Source: Entoloma clypeatum
Lineage: Eukaryota; Basidiomycota; Agaricomycetes; Agaricales; Entolomataceae
Assembly (NCBI GenBank): GCA_963565915.1
Contig: OY751488.1
Location: forward strand, 1,426,001 to 1,490,000
Direction: 5' to 3'
DNA: 64,000 nucleotides
Each line of letters opens with the position of its first letter. Position 1 is the stretch's first letter. The position numbers were made by a program, and so were the translations under genes. The notes beneath the pieces were generated by a model. That model saw only the letters and a program-made list of their open reading frames with translations. It was not told the origin of the DNA and made no database searches. Shown piece after piece: positions 11,618-22,283 of this stretch.

Positions 11618-14600
11618 TCATGGACGCGATGGATTTTGCCGATGAAAATCTCGGATCAAGTCTTGAGCGTTCTGAACATTAGTCCGAGGTTCCCACGTGT
11701 TCTCTTCTGGGCCATACCCTTCCCATTGGACAAGGTACTGGATCTTTCCACGGAATTTCCGAGAGTCCAGGATCGTGGAGACATGGTATTCTTCTCATCC
11801 TTCGACGATGATTGGATCAGGGGCTGGCTTCTTTTTCTGAATGGCATATTTCGGGGTTTCGTATGGCGATAACAGGGTCTCGTTGAACACAGGGTGGATC
11901 ATTTTCCAGGTTTTGGGAAGATCAAGACGGTATGCGCTAGCTCCTTTCTTCTCTAGGACTTTGAACGGTCCGTGTCGGAGGGCGTCAAGTTTCTTTGAGG
12001 GACGATCAGTCCTGATGTTAGTCCCTTCCAGCCATACCTTGTCTCCGATGCGGTAATTCCGAGACGGGCTTCGTCGTGTGTCAACTGTCTTCTTCATCTG
12101 ATCCTGTGCCTGTTTCAGTGCTGCGTTGGCTTCTTCTCGTGCCTGTTTGAGTTTTTTCAAGAAGTCGTTTGCCGCTGGATTGGTGTCTTCCAACACAAGT
12201 TCTCCCTTCCAAGGATGCAGACCGTAGTTGAGATAGAATGGTGTGTACTTTGTCGCTTGATGTTCTTTGTCATTGTACTGGAATTCTGCGATTGCGATCC
12301 ATTCCGCCCAATCATCTTGTAGATGGTTGACAAAGTTTCGCAAGAACACCTCGGTTTCCTGATGCGATCGTTCGGCCTGTCCATCAGTTTGTGGATGGTA
12401 CGCAGTGGACAGGTTTCTCTTGATTCCCAACATGCGGCAAAGTATCTCCATGAACTTCGCGGCGAACTGTGGTCCTCTGTCGCTAATGATCTTCTTAGGG
12501 ATCCCATGAAGCTTCCATATCTGGTCCCGATAGATCTTGGCTAATCCTTCAGCCGATAGTTCCACGGTTGTCGGGATGAGATGAAGCATCTTTGAATGTC
12601 TGTCCGTGATGACCAGAATTGCGTTTTTCCCATCAGATTCTGGTATCGGTCCCACGACGTCAATCCCTATGTCTTCCCATGGTTGACTTGGCGCGGCGTT
12701 AGGGTGCAGAGGGGCGTGTCTCCTTTGGCGGCTGATCTTGTTACGTTGACAGGTGTCACAACCTTTCACATACTTCTTTACGTCATGTAGGATGGTGGGC
12801 CACCAGTAGGTGCGAGTGAGGAGTTCATGTGTTCGATACTGTCCTGGATGTCCTGCCACTGGTGCGTCGTGTGCTTCAAACATTAGTTCCTGGCGCAATT
12901 GTGGGTCTGGTGGAACATAGACTCGTTCTCCTGCGTAGGTGACGCCATTTTCCTGTTGATACCAATGAGGATTCTTCTTTAGACCCTGGGCTACTTCTGT
13001 CTCCATGTGGTTTGAACCCTTGATGCGTGCGATCCACGGATTTTTGATGGTCATGACGTTTCCGATTTTGATGGAATCAGATGTTTCACCCCCTTCAAAG
13101 AATTGTTCCTCCGTGAACATCTCCATTTGTATCACATCTTCTGATTCCAATCGTTTCAAAAATAGCCCTTCCTTGAGCATTTGGTCGCTGTCCTGCAGCT
13201 CGAGTTCCGTCTCATACCAGGGTAAACGTGACAGGATGTCTGCTTTCGCGTTTGTCTTCCCAGGTACATGTCGCAATTCGAAGTCATAGTCTTGTAACTT
13301 CATCTTCCAGCGCCTCTGTCGTTGGTTTAGGTCCTGAGGACGCCGGAAATACTCCAGGTTTTTGTGATCGGTTAAGATCTCGAAACGTTCCTTGGCTTCA
13401 AGTAGATAATGTCGCCAGTCCTTCAGTGCTTCCATGACTGCCAAGAGTTCCTTGTCATATATCTCATAATTCTGTTCAGCCGCGGACATGGTCCGCGACA
13501 AGAACGCGATAGGATGCCACTTGTCGTCTTGTTTCTGTGAAAGTACCGCTCCAATCGCATAACCCGATGCATCGGTTTCAACCCTGAACTGACCCTCTGG
13601 TTTTGGTAATGCCAAGACTGGTGCCGATGTGATTGCCCATATGAGACCTTCAAAAGCTTGCTGCTCTGTTGGTCCCCAAGTAAATGCCGTACCGCCTGTG
13701 AGCGCGGTGAGAGGTTTCGCGATGTTTGAGTACCCTTCAATAAAACGCCGATAGAAGTTAGCAAATCCAAGGAACTTCTGAACTTCCTTTTTTGATGTGG
13801 GTGCTCGCCAGTTTCGAATTGTATCCACCTTCTCAGTTTCCATCTCAACACGTCCCTCACCAACCACATATCCCAATATAGGACATTTCGTTACTTCCCA
13901 TAAACACTTCTTCTCCTTTAGGAACAAATCATTATCCGATAGGATCTGTAGGATTTCTTCAGTGTTTCGCGCGAGTTCTTCCTTGGTTTTACCGATAACC
14001 ACAATGTCATCCATGTAGATCACGCAGATACGTCGGCGGATCTGGTCTCGAAATAGACTAGCCATCATTCGAGAGAACGTTCCTGGGGAGTTGCAAAGAC
14101 CAAAAAACATGACCAATGGTTCAAACAATCCTCGACTGGTGAGGAAGGCGGCCTTCCATTCATCGCCTTCCTTAATCCGGATGTTGTTGTAACCCCACAT
14201 GATGTCCATTTTATTGAAGTAGACTGCATCTTTTAGCACGTCCAAGAGGTCGGAGATGCGTGGGAGTGGGAATTTGTCTTTGACCGTAAATTTGTTGACC
14301 ATGCGGTAATCTTGTACCAATCGTTTGGAGCCATCCTTCTTGTTGATGAAGAAGCAAGGGGAGGCATAAGGGGATTTGGATGGGCGGATCTTTCCTGTTG
14401 CTAGACCCTCATCAATGAATGCGTCCAATTCCTCTTGTTCCTTCTGCGTCATAGGATATGTATTTCCCCCTAGTTCCTTTGGTGCGTTTGGTGTAAGTTC
14501 AATACCATGGTCCCATTCCCTCTCCTTCGGGATCTTATCAAAGTTCTCTTTCTCAAAGAGATGAGCAAATCGTTCAACGTATGAGGGTCGTTTGGTTGTG

Positions 14601-15223
14601 GGAGGTGGTGTGGGAGTGACTGCTTCCAATATGGGGTCTCCGGGCTTCCATTTCTGATCCGATTTCTTGGGCGCGTCCTTGTCTCGTACTTCCACCATGC
14701 GAACCCGATGTTTGCGACCATTAAGGTTAACCCTGAAATCCGAGTGTTTGGTTTGACATGTTGATGGGCACCGGTTGAATGTTACGGCGCCGGTCGTCCA
14801 ATTGATTGTGGGGTTGTGGTGCACCAACCAGTCATGTCCCAAAAGCATGTCCGTTCTCCCAATGTCCAATACCATTGCTTCCATGGTTTCCTGGTGTGTT
14901 CCTAAGTCCAGCTTGACTTCGGCAAGTTTTTCTGCTTTCTGTTGTCGGTTCGGCGATCCATCCGCATTTAGGATTGATATGGGCTTTATTCCACGTGTGG
15001 GAAGGTTCTGTTCACGTACTATTCTGGGATGGATACATGTGCGTTCACATCCGCTATCAACCTCGGGTCGAATGGCCTTTGGTCCTTGTCGTGTTTTGAT
15101 CTGAGCTTGCAGCTTGATCTCTCGTCGTTTCGGAGGTTTATCTCCCTTGACAATCTTAGTTGACGCAACGGCTCGCTTTGCAGGGATAACATAAGTTATA
15201 TTGTCTGTAGCTGCACCAGGCAA
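11618..15223 (-). CDS. Element A1 pol polyprotein with a premature TGA before the chromodomain
   Basis: The ORF from 15,223 reads 1,142 residues to a TGA at 11,795-11,797. Reading through it, the frame continues to 11,618. Domains in order: retropepsin (VDSGCERTC), RT with YMDD ([10 protein letters not shown]), RNase H ([12 protein letters not shown]), HHCC zinc region (CDTCQRNK), DDE integrase ([18 protein letters not shown] in [11 protein letters not shown]), then, past the TGA, a chromodomain ([22 protein letters not shown]). Copy A2 has CAA at the TGA position, so the stop is a mutation in this copy. It would yield an integrase lacking its chromatin-targeting tail. Otherwise the frame is clean. 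Confidence 0.92.
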
Positions 15224-15264
15224 GCGAGTTCGTTTAATGGATAAGGGTCGCGACTTAGCGTCGT

Positions 15265-16131
15265 TTAATCGGACCCTTCGGGAAAATCCTTCTCATCGGT
15301 CTCTATGGTGATGGTTTCATCATCATCGGTATCTCCATCAGACACCTTCCTAATCTTTCCAGAGTTCTTCTTCGGCTTGCGGCAGTTGCGTGCGATATGT
15401 CCTTCTTGGTCGCAGTTGAAACACTTACAACCATCTTTCTTCTTTGGGGCTTTGCAGTCTTTGGCAAGGCGACCAAAGCACTGACAGTTGTAGCAACGGG
15501 CTACTCCTGCTTTGTCGATCTCCATGGCTTTGCCTTGACCACCATAAGTGGTGCCTGATCCGGTGCGTGTGTCGCCACCCCCTCGGATGACTAATGCATG
15601 TCCCTCCATCTGTCGTCCCTTGTTTCGGATCTCCTTTGCGTAATCAGTGTACGTCTTGCCATCGCTAGCCACTTGTTCAGAAATTCTGCGGTTGACGTTC
15701 TTTTCCAGGATGTATTTCCCAGTTTCTTTGCCAAGGTTTGACAGCTTCAAGAGCTCTTCGAATTCGTCCAAGAATTCGTCGATGGTGCGTTTCTCCTGTT
15801 TCAGGACTTCGAGTCTCGCCTTGGCCGCTGCCGACTTGTTGGCAATAGAGAATCACGTAGTGATGTCGTCTGAGAACCCTAACCAGGTGATGTTCTCGCC
15901 ATCGGTGGCAAGGTCGTCTAACTTGTTGCTGGCCCAGTGTTTACCGGACCCTTCCATCATGCGGGATAACACCGCAAGAATCTTCTGATCGTCGGACAGG
16001 CCCTTCTGGAACCTGATGTATAATTTGGTGGCTTTCCACCACTCGTCGAAGGTGTGTCTGTCTTTGAACATCCCAGGATCTTTGATGATCTTGGATGTAT
16101 CCATTGTTTGTACTGTCGGTGCTTCTGCCAT
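15265..16131 (-). CDS. Element A1 gag (capsid-nucleocapsid), one in-frame TGA
   Basis: Starts at ATG 16,131 (MAEAPTVQTMDTSKI) and runs in one frame to 15,265, interrupted only by TGA at 15,853-15,855. The capsid part has DEWWKATKLYIRF and DEFLDEFEELLKLSNL. The nucleocapsid carries two CCHC-type knuckles (the first atypical, CYNCQCFGRLAKDC; the second CFNCDQEGHIARNC), then an acidic tail. About 288 residues if the TGA is read through. Pol begins 42 nt downstream in another frame, so frameshifting or reinitiation is expected. In context, an Arg codon CGA changed to TGA is the simplest origin of the stop. Confidence 0.88.
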
Positions 16132-16133
16132 GT

Positions 16134-16769
16134 CTAGAACCTGCGGAGTAGGAGAGGTGTCGGATTGTTGGGATGAAGATGGGGTTCGGGATACAGGTAG
16201 GGGTTGAAAATCAGTCCCTGTTCTAGGCGTCTGTTCGGTATCTGACTGCGCGGAGTCAAAAGTAAATTCGTCAGGGGACTCGTCGGCGGAATCGGTGGCA
16301 AAACGTTCGGGGTATTTCCTCTGTAGATCTCTAAGGAATCTCTGTTCCTGCGCGTCTGTTGGTCGCGAGAAGGGGTCAAGTCTCTCGTTTCGTGCCCAAC
16401 GGTTGTACTCGGTCTGTTGCTCGTCGGTGGTGAAGTGGGCATAGATCTGCTGCTTCGAGTAAGACGTGGTGATGCGGCTCTGGGACGTCTCAACGTGAGC
16501 GTCCTAATCAATCTTCTGATAACGGTTGTCTGGACACCGATAAACTCTCTGATCTCTGTGATCCGACCTGTCTGAGGTCCTTCTTGAACACGAAAGCTTT
16601 CGAGTTCGTTCTGTCGGGCGTTGTAACACGTGATCTGGTGTTGTCGAGCAAGATGGATGCTCTCTGCTATCTCGCCGTGGGGGCGATGCTCGTTGTTGTC
16701 TAGTTCTTCGTCAAGCACCTGCTGTAGGATGCGACGGATCTCCGATTCGATGTACTGCTGGATAAGCAT
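16134..16769 (-). CDS. Element A1 ORF1 upstream of gag
   Basis: 211-residue ORF between the 5' LTR and gag. Its stop (TAG) lies just before the gag ATG. The N-terminal third is helical and charged (IESEIRRILQQVLDEELD, EIREFIGVQTTVIRRLIR). The rest is Ser/Pro/Thr/Arg-rich and looks disordered (SPPTSNRPSTTVG, NVLPPIPPTSPLTN). No zinc knuckle or protease motif. It may be a gag N-terminal domain expressed from its own start, as the tight spacing suggests, or an independent small protein. I do not recognise the family. Confidence 0.6.
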   Translation of the reverse strand: MLIQQYIESEIRRILQQVLDEELDNNEHRPHGEIAESIHLARQHQITCYNARQNELESFRVQEGPQTGRITEIREFIGVQTTVIRRLIRTLTLRRPRAASPRLTRSSRSMPTSPPTSNRPSTTVGHETRDLTPSRDQQTRRNRDSLEIYRGNTPNVLPPIPPTSPLTNLLLTPRSQIPNRRLEQGLIFNPYLYPEPHLHPNNPTPLLLRRF

Positions 16770-16907
16770 GAAATTGATACTGTCTCGAGGACTTAGCTCC
16801 TCCTGTCGGGCTTCTGGCGTGCTGAATGGGTTACTGGTGAAGTTTTCAAAGAAGCGCGATGTCTTGACTCGTCTGGTAGTTGCTCTCTTCGCTCTGGGCG
16901 AACCTAA

Positions 16908-16922
16908 CGAGATTTAGCAACT
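16908..16922 (-). promoter_or_regulatory. Primer-binding site of A1, complementary to its own LTR
   Basis: Just inside the 5' LTR, after a two-base spacer, the element sense strand reads TTGCTAAATCT. It lacks the TGG expected when a tRNA CCA end primes. It is the exact reverse complement of AGATTTAGCAA in the LTR (17,006-16,996, element sense), about 30 nt after a TATATAAA box. This is the arrangement of self-priming Tf1-like elements. Confidence 0.75.
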
Positions 16923-17292
16923 TGTTATGCGTAACAAACCGTTCCAAGGTTCGGGCAGAGTATGCAGGAAGATGGAAAGGCGAAGAGCAATGTGATTGCT
17001 AAATCTAAGGAATGTAGCTATGGTACATGAGGTTTATATAGTACTGACTATGAGCGGTAGCGAATGAGTCAGTAACTGCGGAAGGCAGTGCGCATGAGTA
17101 AGGCGACTGCGGAAGGCTATGCACTAATGAGTAAGCTGACTGCGGAATGAGTCAGACAGCTGCGGAAAGCGAGTCAGCGCGGGAGCGAAGTATACTAAAG
17201 GAAATAAAGTATAATACGATATGTGTAAGCGGGGGCCGATGAGTAAAAGTGAAAAAGTAAGCGTATACGTCCGTAGTCGTTAGTCCGTAACA
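16923..17292 (-). repeat. 5' LTR of element A1 with TATA box
   Basis: 370-bp LTR, TGTTA...TAACA. A TATATAAA box (minus strand, about 17,041-17,033) precedes the presumed transcript start near 17,006. The LTR also has repeated CCGCAGT...GACTCA words that could be regulatory. Confidence 0.93.
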
Positions 17293-17357
17293 GCCAGAGC
17301 TATGAGATTGAGGCAGAAAAAAACTTGGAAAGCTAAGGTGAATAAGGCTCAACCATG

Positions 17358-18704
17358 CATCAGCAAACCCTGATTTTTCCTATAGCCTGCCATAGCACCC
17401 TGATCTAGCTGACAGCACCCATAGCAACCCACCTTAGCCAAGAGCAACCCATAGCATGCATAGTGTCAACAGTATCACAGTGTGCCTAGACTGCTAGTTC
17501 TATAGTGTCCATAGTGCAATAACTCACAGAAACTTAGTTCCAACCAAGTCCATCACAATGGATATCAGTTGGAATATCAACACAGTGTATTACATTTATG
17601 CAAAAATTAGAATACAGCATACTAACAACATACCCTTTGAATACCCATCCCCAGAATGTTGGCCAATAGACTCAGAGGTTTGAGTCTGTTGCAGGAGGCG
17701 AGGATCGCCTCAAGTGATGAATGTTGATCGAAGTTCAACAATGAACAAAGTCATGTCAACAAAGTCATGTGACCAGATTTGTACTTGGTTCAATTTTTTT
17801 TTTGTTCTTTTCACCATCCTCTTCCACCATCGCTGTGATGCCGCCAGCCCACCACCATGCCACAAGCATCCACGAGCCCCAGCCCCCAGTGATATGTCCC
17901 TTTTTTTATTATTGGTATCAGTAACTAACAAATATGTGTGACTTACTTGCAGCTATTGTCTGTCCTCGCCTACATTCTGCATCACCGGCCCCTCTCCTGA
18001 TGCCAGCCCATCCCTTGTCATCTCCCATGGCCCAGGGCTCCCTTCAATGCCACATCACCACACCCACATTCTCAAAGCTAACCTCCCACACTGCTCATGC
18101 TCGGCGCCCTGTCCTACCTTGCCCATCACCAATGTCAGCTCGTTCCTCCTTCAATGCACCACACCTTGAACCCTGCTACTCCCAACCATACCCACCTGCC
18201 TCTCCTGACAGGGTGGTGGGACTGGACACAGACATGCCACATCACACATGGTCATTCCTCCCACTTTTTTTTTTACCAACTGACTCACTCAATGTATGCT
18301 GCTCCTTCATTATTTATATTTATATTTAATGTATTTATCTATAGGCATTACCTGCTGTGTTTGTCATGAGGCCCCACTTCATTTCTCCCTACTTTACATT
18401 TACATTGTATAACATATAATTAATATAATGATTTAAACCCTCTACCTTGTCTGAAATAAGATCAGCAGAAGCATTGAGCAGTTTTATTGAGCCGTTTTTA
18501 TGCTACTGGTACCCTGTTTGGCTCATGCTGTGTAGAAAGGACCCTGACTGGCTAGAACTGTATAGAAAGGACCCTGACTGGCTAGAACTGCATAGAAGGA
18601 ACCCTGAGCTACACAGGACTACACAGCAAAGCACCCATTCTATGGTGCTATGACCCTATACAGTGCTGTCCAGGGCTGGATAGCATGATCAGGGTTTGCT
18701 GATG
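17358..18704. mobile_element. Non-coding inverted-terminal-repeat element (copy 2)
   Basis: Perfect 17-bp inverted termini CATCAGCAAACCCTGAT (17,358-17,374) and ATCAGGGTTTGCTGATG (18,688-18,704) bound a 1.35-kb A/T-rich, gene-free interior. The subterminal regions share CATAGCACC words. The left 300 bases match copy 1 at 561-1,430. I could not find a convincing target duplication, so the transposon class is open; a non-autonomous DNA transposon is likely. Confidence 0.65.
18511..18600. repeat. Three 30-bp tandem units
   Basis: Three consecutive 30-bp units beginning ACCCTG and ending TAGAAAGG or TAGAAGGA, inside the inverted-terminal-repeat element. A fourth partial unit follows. Confidence 0.85.
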
Positions 18705-18909
18705 TGTATTTACAGGTGTTTACTCCATGACAGAATGGCCGACATTATGTGGATATTGCCGTGAGTAAAGTACTACGATCATGACTCAAGTGTTAACCAT
18801 TGAAACAATATTTTGGGTCTGTTGATGGTCTCAAGCTAACAAACTTCCAATGGTCTGCCCTTCCGAGTTTCTGACGAAGAGTTCAGGTCTACATCTATAT
18901 ATAACTTAT

Positions 18910-20313
18910 CTAACAAAACAGAGTGATGCCATTGTAAGGTCCATCATGGTTGCTCTCGTCACCGGCCATGAGGTTTCGAACATTGCCAACAATACAAAGC
19001 TGGCTCCCATTGTCCTGACCTAGGATATCCGTTCAGTAAGCTCATCAAGTGAAATAGCGAATTGTGAAAGTCGTACCTGGGCAAGCATCCCACGCACCCG
19101 AATCCTGGATGTGTACTTCGCCAGCAGGGTGAACATAACCTAGGAGTTTACCTGTGGGAGGTATCTAAGGATCTGGGGCTGCTATCCTCCAGATGCGAGA
19201 CTTTTCCTTACCTGGCATAATCGGAATCGGGTCTTTTCTATTAGAAGGGTGAACTTCAACACTTGTTGGTATCAACAAATTTTATCTGACATACCTGTTG
19301 GTGATATATGTCAAAGAAAGATATGAATCGACATAGTCAGCGAATGCTTGATTGCCGACCTGTGTGATGGGAAAATCAGAAATGATTCGGCAGCTCGAAT
19401 ACAGAGACAACATACTCTTGGTAGACCATATCCAATGGTGACGACAGATACGCTGCTTTTCAGGTGATGTTTCAGATAGACCGAGTCCAAGACCGCAATC
19501 GCGGCACCTAGATGTGGCAATTGGTGACCTATGGAGACTCTTGGTGTAGATAAGTTCGGTAGAGCTTACCAAGAGAGTGTCCGACGACTGTGACTTTCGT
19601 AGCCTTGTGTCTCGCGAGACCCTTCCGGACAGCGAATAGAACCTCTCGAGCAGCGCTAATAGCCATGCAGGTTTAACCCTGTCGTGGGTTTGTCTGGTAG
19701 ATATCTACTCACGAAGCTTGGGCAACAGCGAAACCTCGATGGACTTTGATTGATGAGGAGATTCCGGGGAAAAGGGCCGAGTCAAGCCTCCAGAAACCGG
19801 CGTGCAGATCCGTGAGGATGGGTTTGCTAAGAATTGATCAGAGAGATTCTCAATTATGCGATGACGATGGTAAAATCCGGACATTTTCTTTGGATTGGTG
19901 CCCTGGTGGCTGACGATGATGGTCTTCAATATGGGGTCATAGCCTACAAACCCTACAAAGGCGATGGTTGTCAGTTCAGAAGACCACTGGGTTTTGCGGG
20001 TTACCTACAAAATTGTACGGAAGTTCCATCGCCTCCAGAAGCAATAGGGAAAAAATTGGGATTAGCGTCGCAGTTAGCTGAGCGATCGTATCAAACCGAG
20101 TGGTTTCGGATGAGATAATTGGTGATTTATACCGCCGCAGGACCACTTGAGAGTCGTGTTTGCTGCACAATGCCCAGTGCTCGCATAATGTGTGTATGGG
20201 GTATAAGCATTGATTTGTGCTTGAGAAAGGCTCGTGATGGCCTGGCGTGGCTGAAGTGGGGATGCCGCAACGAGAGTGATGAGAGAAGAGAGAACACTGA
20301 AGGATTTGGCCAT
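18910..20313 (-). CDS. Secreted class 3 (fungal) lipase
   Basis: Ten exons by my reading: 20,313-20,133; 20,077-20,009; 19,952-19,883; 19,826-19,713; 19,655-19,570; 19,507-19,416; 19,359-19,295; 19,237-19,212; 19,151-19,077; 19,019-18,910. They total 888 nt, coding for 295 residues, the normal size for this family. A signal peptide is visible (SFSVLSSLITLVAASPL). The oxyanion-side segment TIIVSHQGTNPKK and the nucleophile elbow VVGHSLG are present, with the catalytic Asp in KDPIPI and His in SNHDGPY near the end. Predicted to hydrolyse acylglycerols or related esters outside the cell. The GHSLG Gly is followed directly by an intron. One donor (GTCCGG, exon 3) is unusual. A truncated relative lies just upstream (20,880-21,200). 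Confidence 0.9.
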
Positions 20314-20879
20314 TGAGATTGACAAAGCCGAACGAGGGTATTCCCTTCTATACCTTTCCCGCATATGTGGCCACATCGCGTTCGGCGTTCGGTCACAGTG
20401 CAATGGCTTGATGGTCAAATGTCAGAAGAGTGTTGGCGGTTGCTTTGATCGCAAGCCATGCGAAGGCAGGGTCTCGTTGCGACTGGTTATAGAAGCGTGG
20501 ATCCACGTATCATGCTGACAAGAGGAGGGACAGGTCGAGGTGCGATGAACCGGCGGTACTGATGAGTGCCGGGGACTCGGCGAGGAGACTCGAACGGAGT
20601 CTAGAACCCCCATGTTACACATCTGGCCAAATCAAACAGCGTTGAAGATTAAAGAAGGGCTAGAAATAACACCCAAACCCATACCACGACAGTCCTATAT
20701 CATCAGCCAAAGGGTGGCCATCGACAAGTAGACTTCAGTAGATTCAATAGCCACCGCCGCAATTGCGAACGACTTTCGCCCGAGTCTTTCGCCTGGTCGA
20801 CGAAGTCTATCAGGTACTGTTGTTGCAATTCACTCTGCCTAGAAATATCTGACCCCGAGTCGTGGCCGTCGTCCTAGAC

Positions 20880-21200
20880 CTAGTATAAAAAAATCGGAAT
20901 TGCTTGACAGGGCGGAAACACTCTTGGCAGACCACAACCGACGGTGACGACCGACACGTTGCTATCCAGCTGTAGTTTAAGATAACTTACCGAGCCCAAA
21001 ACAGCAATCGTGGCACCTAGACGCGGAAATTGGCATATGGAATATCCACAATAGAGTTCCCATGAATGAGTGTATGGGTTGTAAGCGTCAATTTGCGTGA
21101 AGTAAAAGGGTTGTGATAGCCTGACGTGGGTGAAGTGGCGATGCCGCAACGAGAGTGACAAGAAAAGAGAGAAGGACACCGAGGAAATTAACCACTAGAA
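20880..21200 (-). pseudogene. Truncated lipase copy
   Basis: Contains a lipase exon-1-like piece (QIDAYNPYTHS) followed closely by a piece matching exon 6 of the intact gene (LGATIAVLGSV, VSVVTVGCGLPRV). The GHSLG exon and everything after it are missing. The upstream flank (around 21,110-21,200) also matches the promoter region of the intact lipase near 20,220-20,330, so this is a DNA-level tandem duplication with internal deletions, not a retrocopy. Confidence 0.75.
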
Positions 21201-21385
21201 TCGGAGAAGCTGAACGGATTTCGTGCTGAGGAGAGAGCGGAACTTACATGCCATTTTCTTGAGTATGTCGCGAACCTCGGGTCCAGTGTCCGTGCCGCAG
21301 TAAATAAAATGGACTTATAAACAGCCAGGATACGATGATTGAATGACAGAAGCGTGCACTTGGTCGGACCCAGGGTTTGTTTTGA

Positions 21386-22100
21386 TCAAAGGTCGTGCGA
21401 AGACGGTGCATCGCCGGCAATAGGTCCGTAGAACGCGCGAACCATCCTCCCACTCGCAGCCTCTCCAATCACATCACATGAGGCCATGAAATGAAACCGC
21501 TCGCTGGTGAGAGTAAGTGGAGGTCCGACATCCCGCTCCGGAGCAGGTGAGCGACAACATGCCGCATCGTGCGTGTGGTCGGGTCCGAGAAACAACCGAA
21601 GTATCTCGCTCACTGACATCAAGGCTTCATCATTTGGCCTTGCATGTTCAATGCGGTAGTAATGTGGTGGTAGATATGGAATGATTTGAGGATTGGTCCA
21701 AAACGAAGCCTCGTGGCTGGGATACCTGGAATGGCGATGATATGGGATGCCAGTCAGCGTCGATTCGTGTTCGACTCGAATGATCTTCAAACCTTGAAGG
21801 TCTTCAGCTTGTGCCCACCTCCCCCCCAGTCCTTTTCAAAGAACTTTACAACCTTACGAGTTTTCTTGAATTCAGAAGTCTTGTGGACGACGAGTGCAAC
21901 GGAAGTGAACAGAGTGGATTTACCACGTGGTGGCACGTTGTTTGATTGTTGGTGATGCCGTGTCGTGACAGCCTTGTAGTATTCCTCATTTTCCAGACCA
22001 CGTCAAGAGGAGGGAGTGAAGGCATACTGCTCAGCCGCCACCAGGCTTTTGACTCCCTACTGTATCTTCTCCAATACCGTTCTTCCGAGATGTATTGATT
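21386..22100 (-). CDS. Unrecognised protein gene, structure unresolved
   Basis: Two minus-strand pieces look protein-like. About 21,910-21,790 reads TLFTSVALVVHKTSEFKK and VVKFFEKDWGGGGHKLKTFK. The following 21,790-21,386 has 134 open codons with LMSVSEILRLFLGPDHTH and ASGRMVRAFYGPIAGD. The two are in different frames around 21,785, so either an intron with unusual borders or a one-base shift lies there. No domain recognised, no start confirmed. It could be a real lineage-specific gene or a decayed one. Confidence 0.35.
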
Positions 22101-22283
22101 CCGTCGACAGGGACGTCTAAAATAGGATATTGCAGGGTTGAAGCAGGTCAAAGTATGGGAGCCCTTTGTTCGTTTTCCCCAACTTAGATATTACTTATAC
22201 AAGATCGCATTCAAGACGCATTCAGGTTTGAATTCTTCCTTCCTTCCGCTAGGCTCAACTTTCCCACATAGTGGCCGTACGAC

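Larger units (their letters stand above)
10722..17292 (-). mobile_element. Full-length Ty3/Gypsy chromodomain element 'A1'
   Basis: 6,571-bp element with two 370-bp LTRs (10,722-11,091 and 16,923-17,292) that differ at only two positions by my reading, and a perfect GCCAG target duplication at 10,717-10,721 and 17,293-17,297. This marks a young, complete insertion. On the minus strand: 5' LTR, self-complementary primer-binding site, ORF1, gag, pol with protease-RT-RNase H-integrase-chromodomain, an extra ORF, a purine-rich tract (GAGGAGGGGAACA) and the 3' LTR. Two in-frame TGA codons, one in gag and one before the chromodomain, make this copy apparently defective. Confidence 0.95.
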
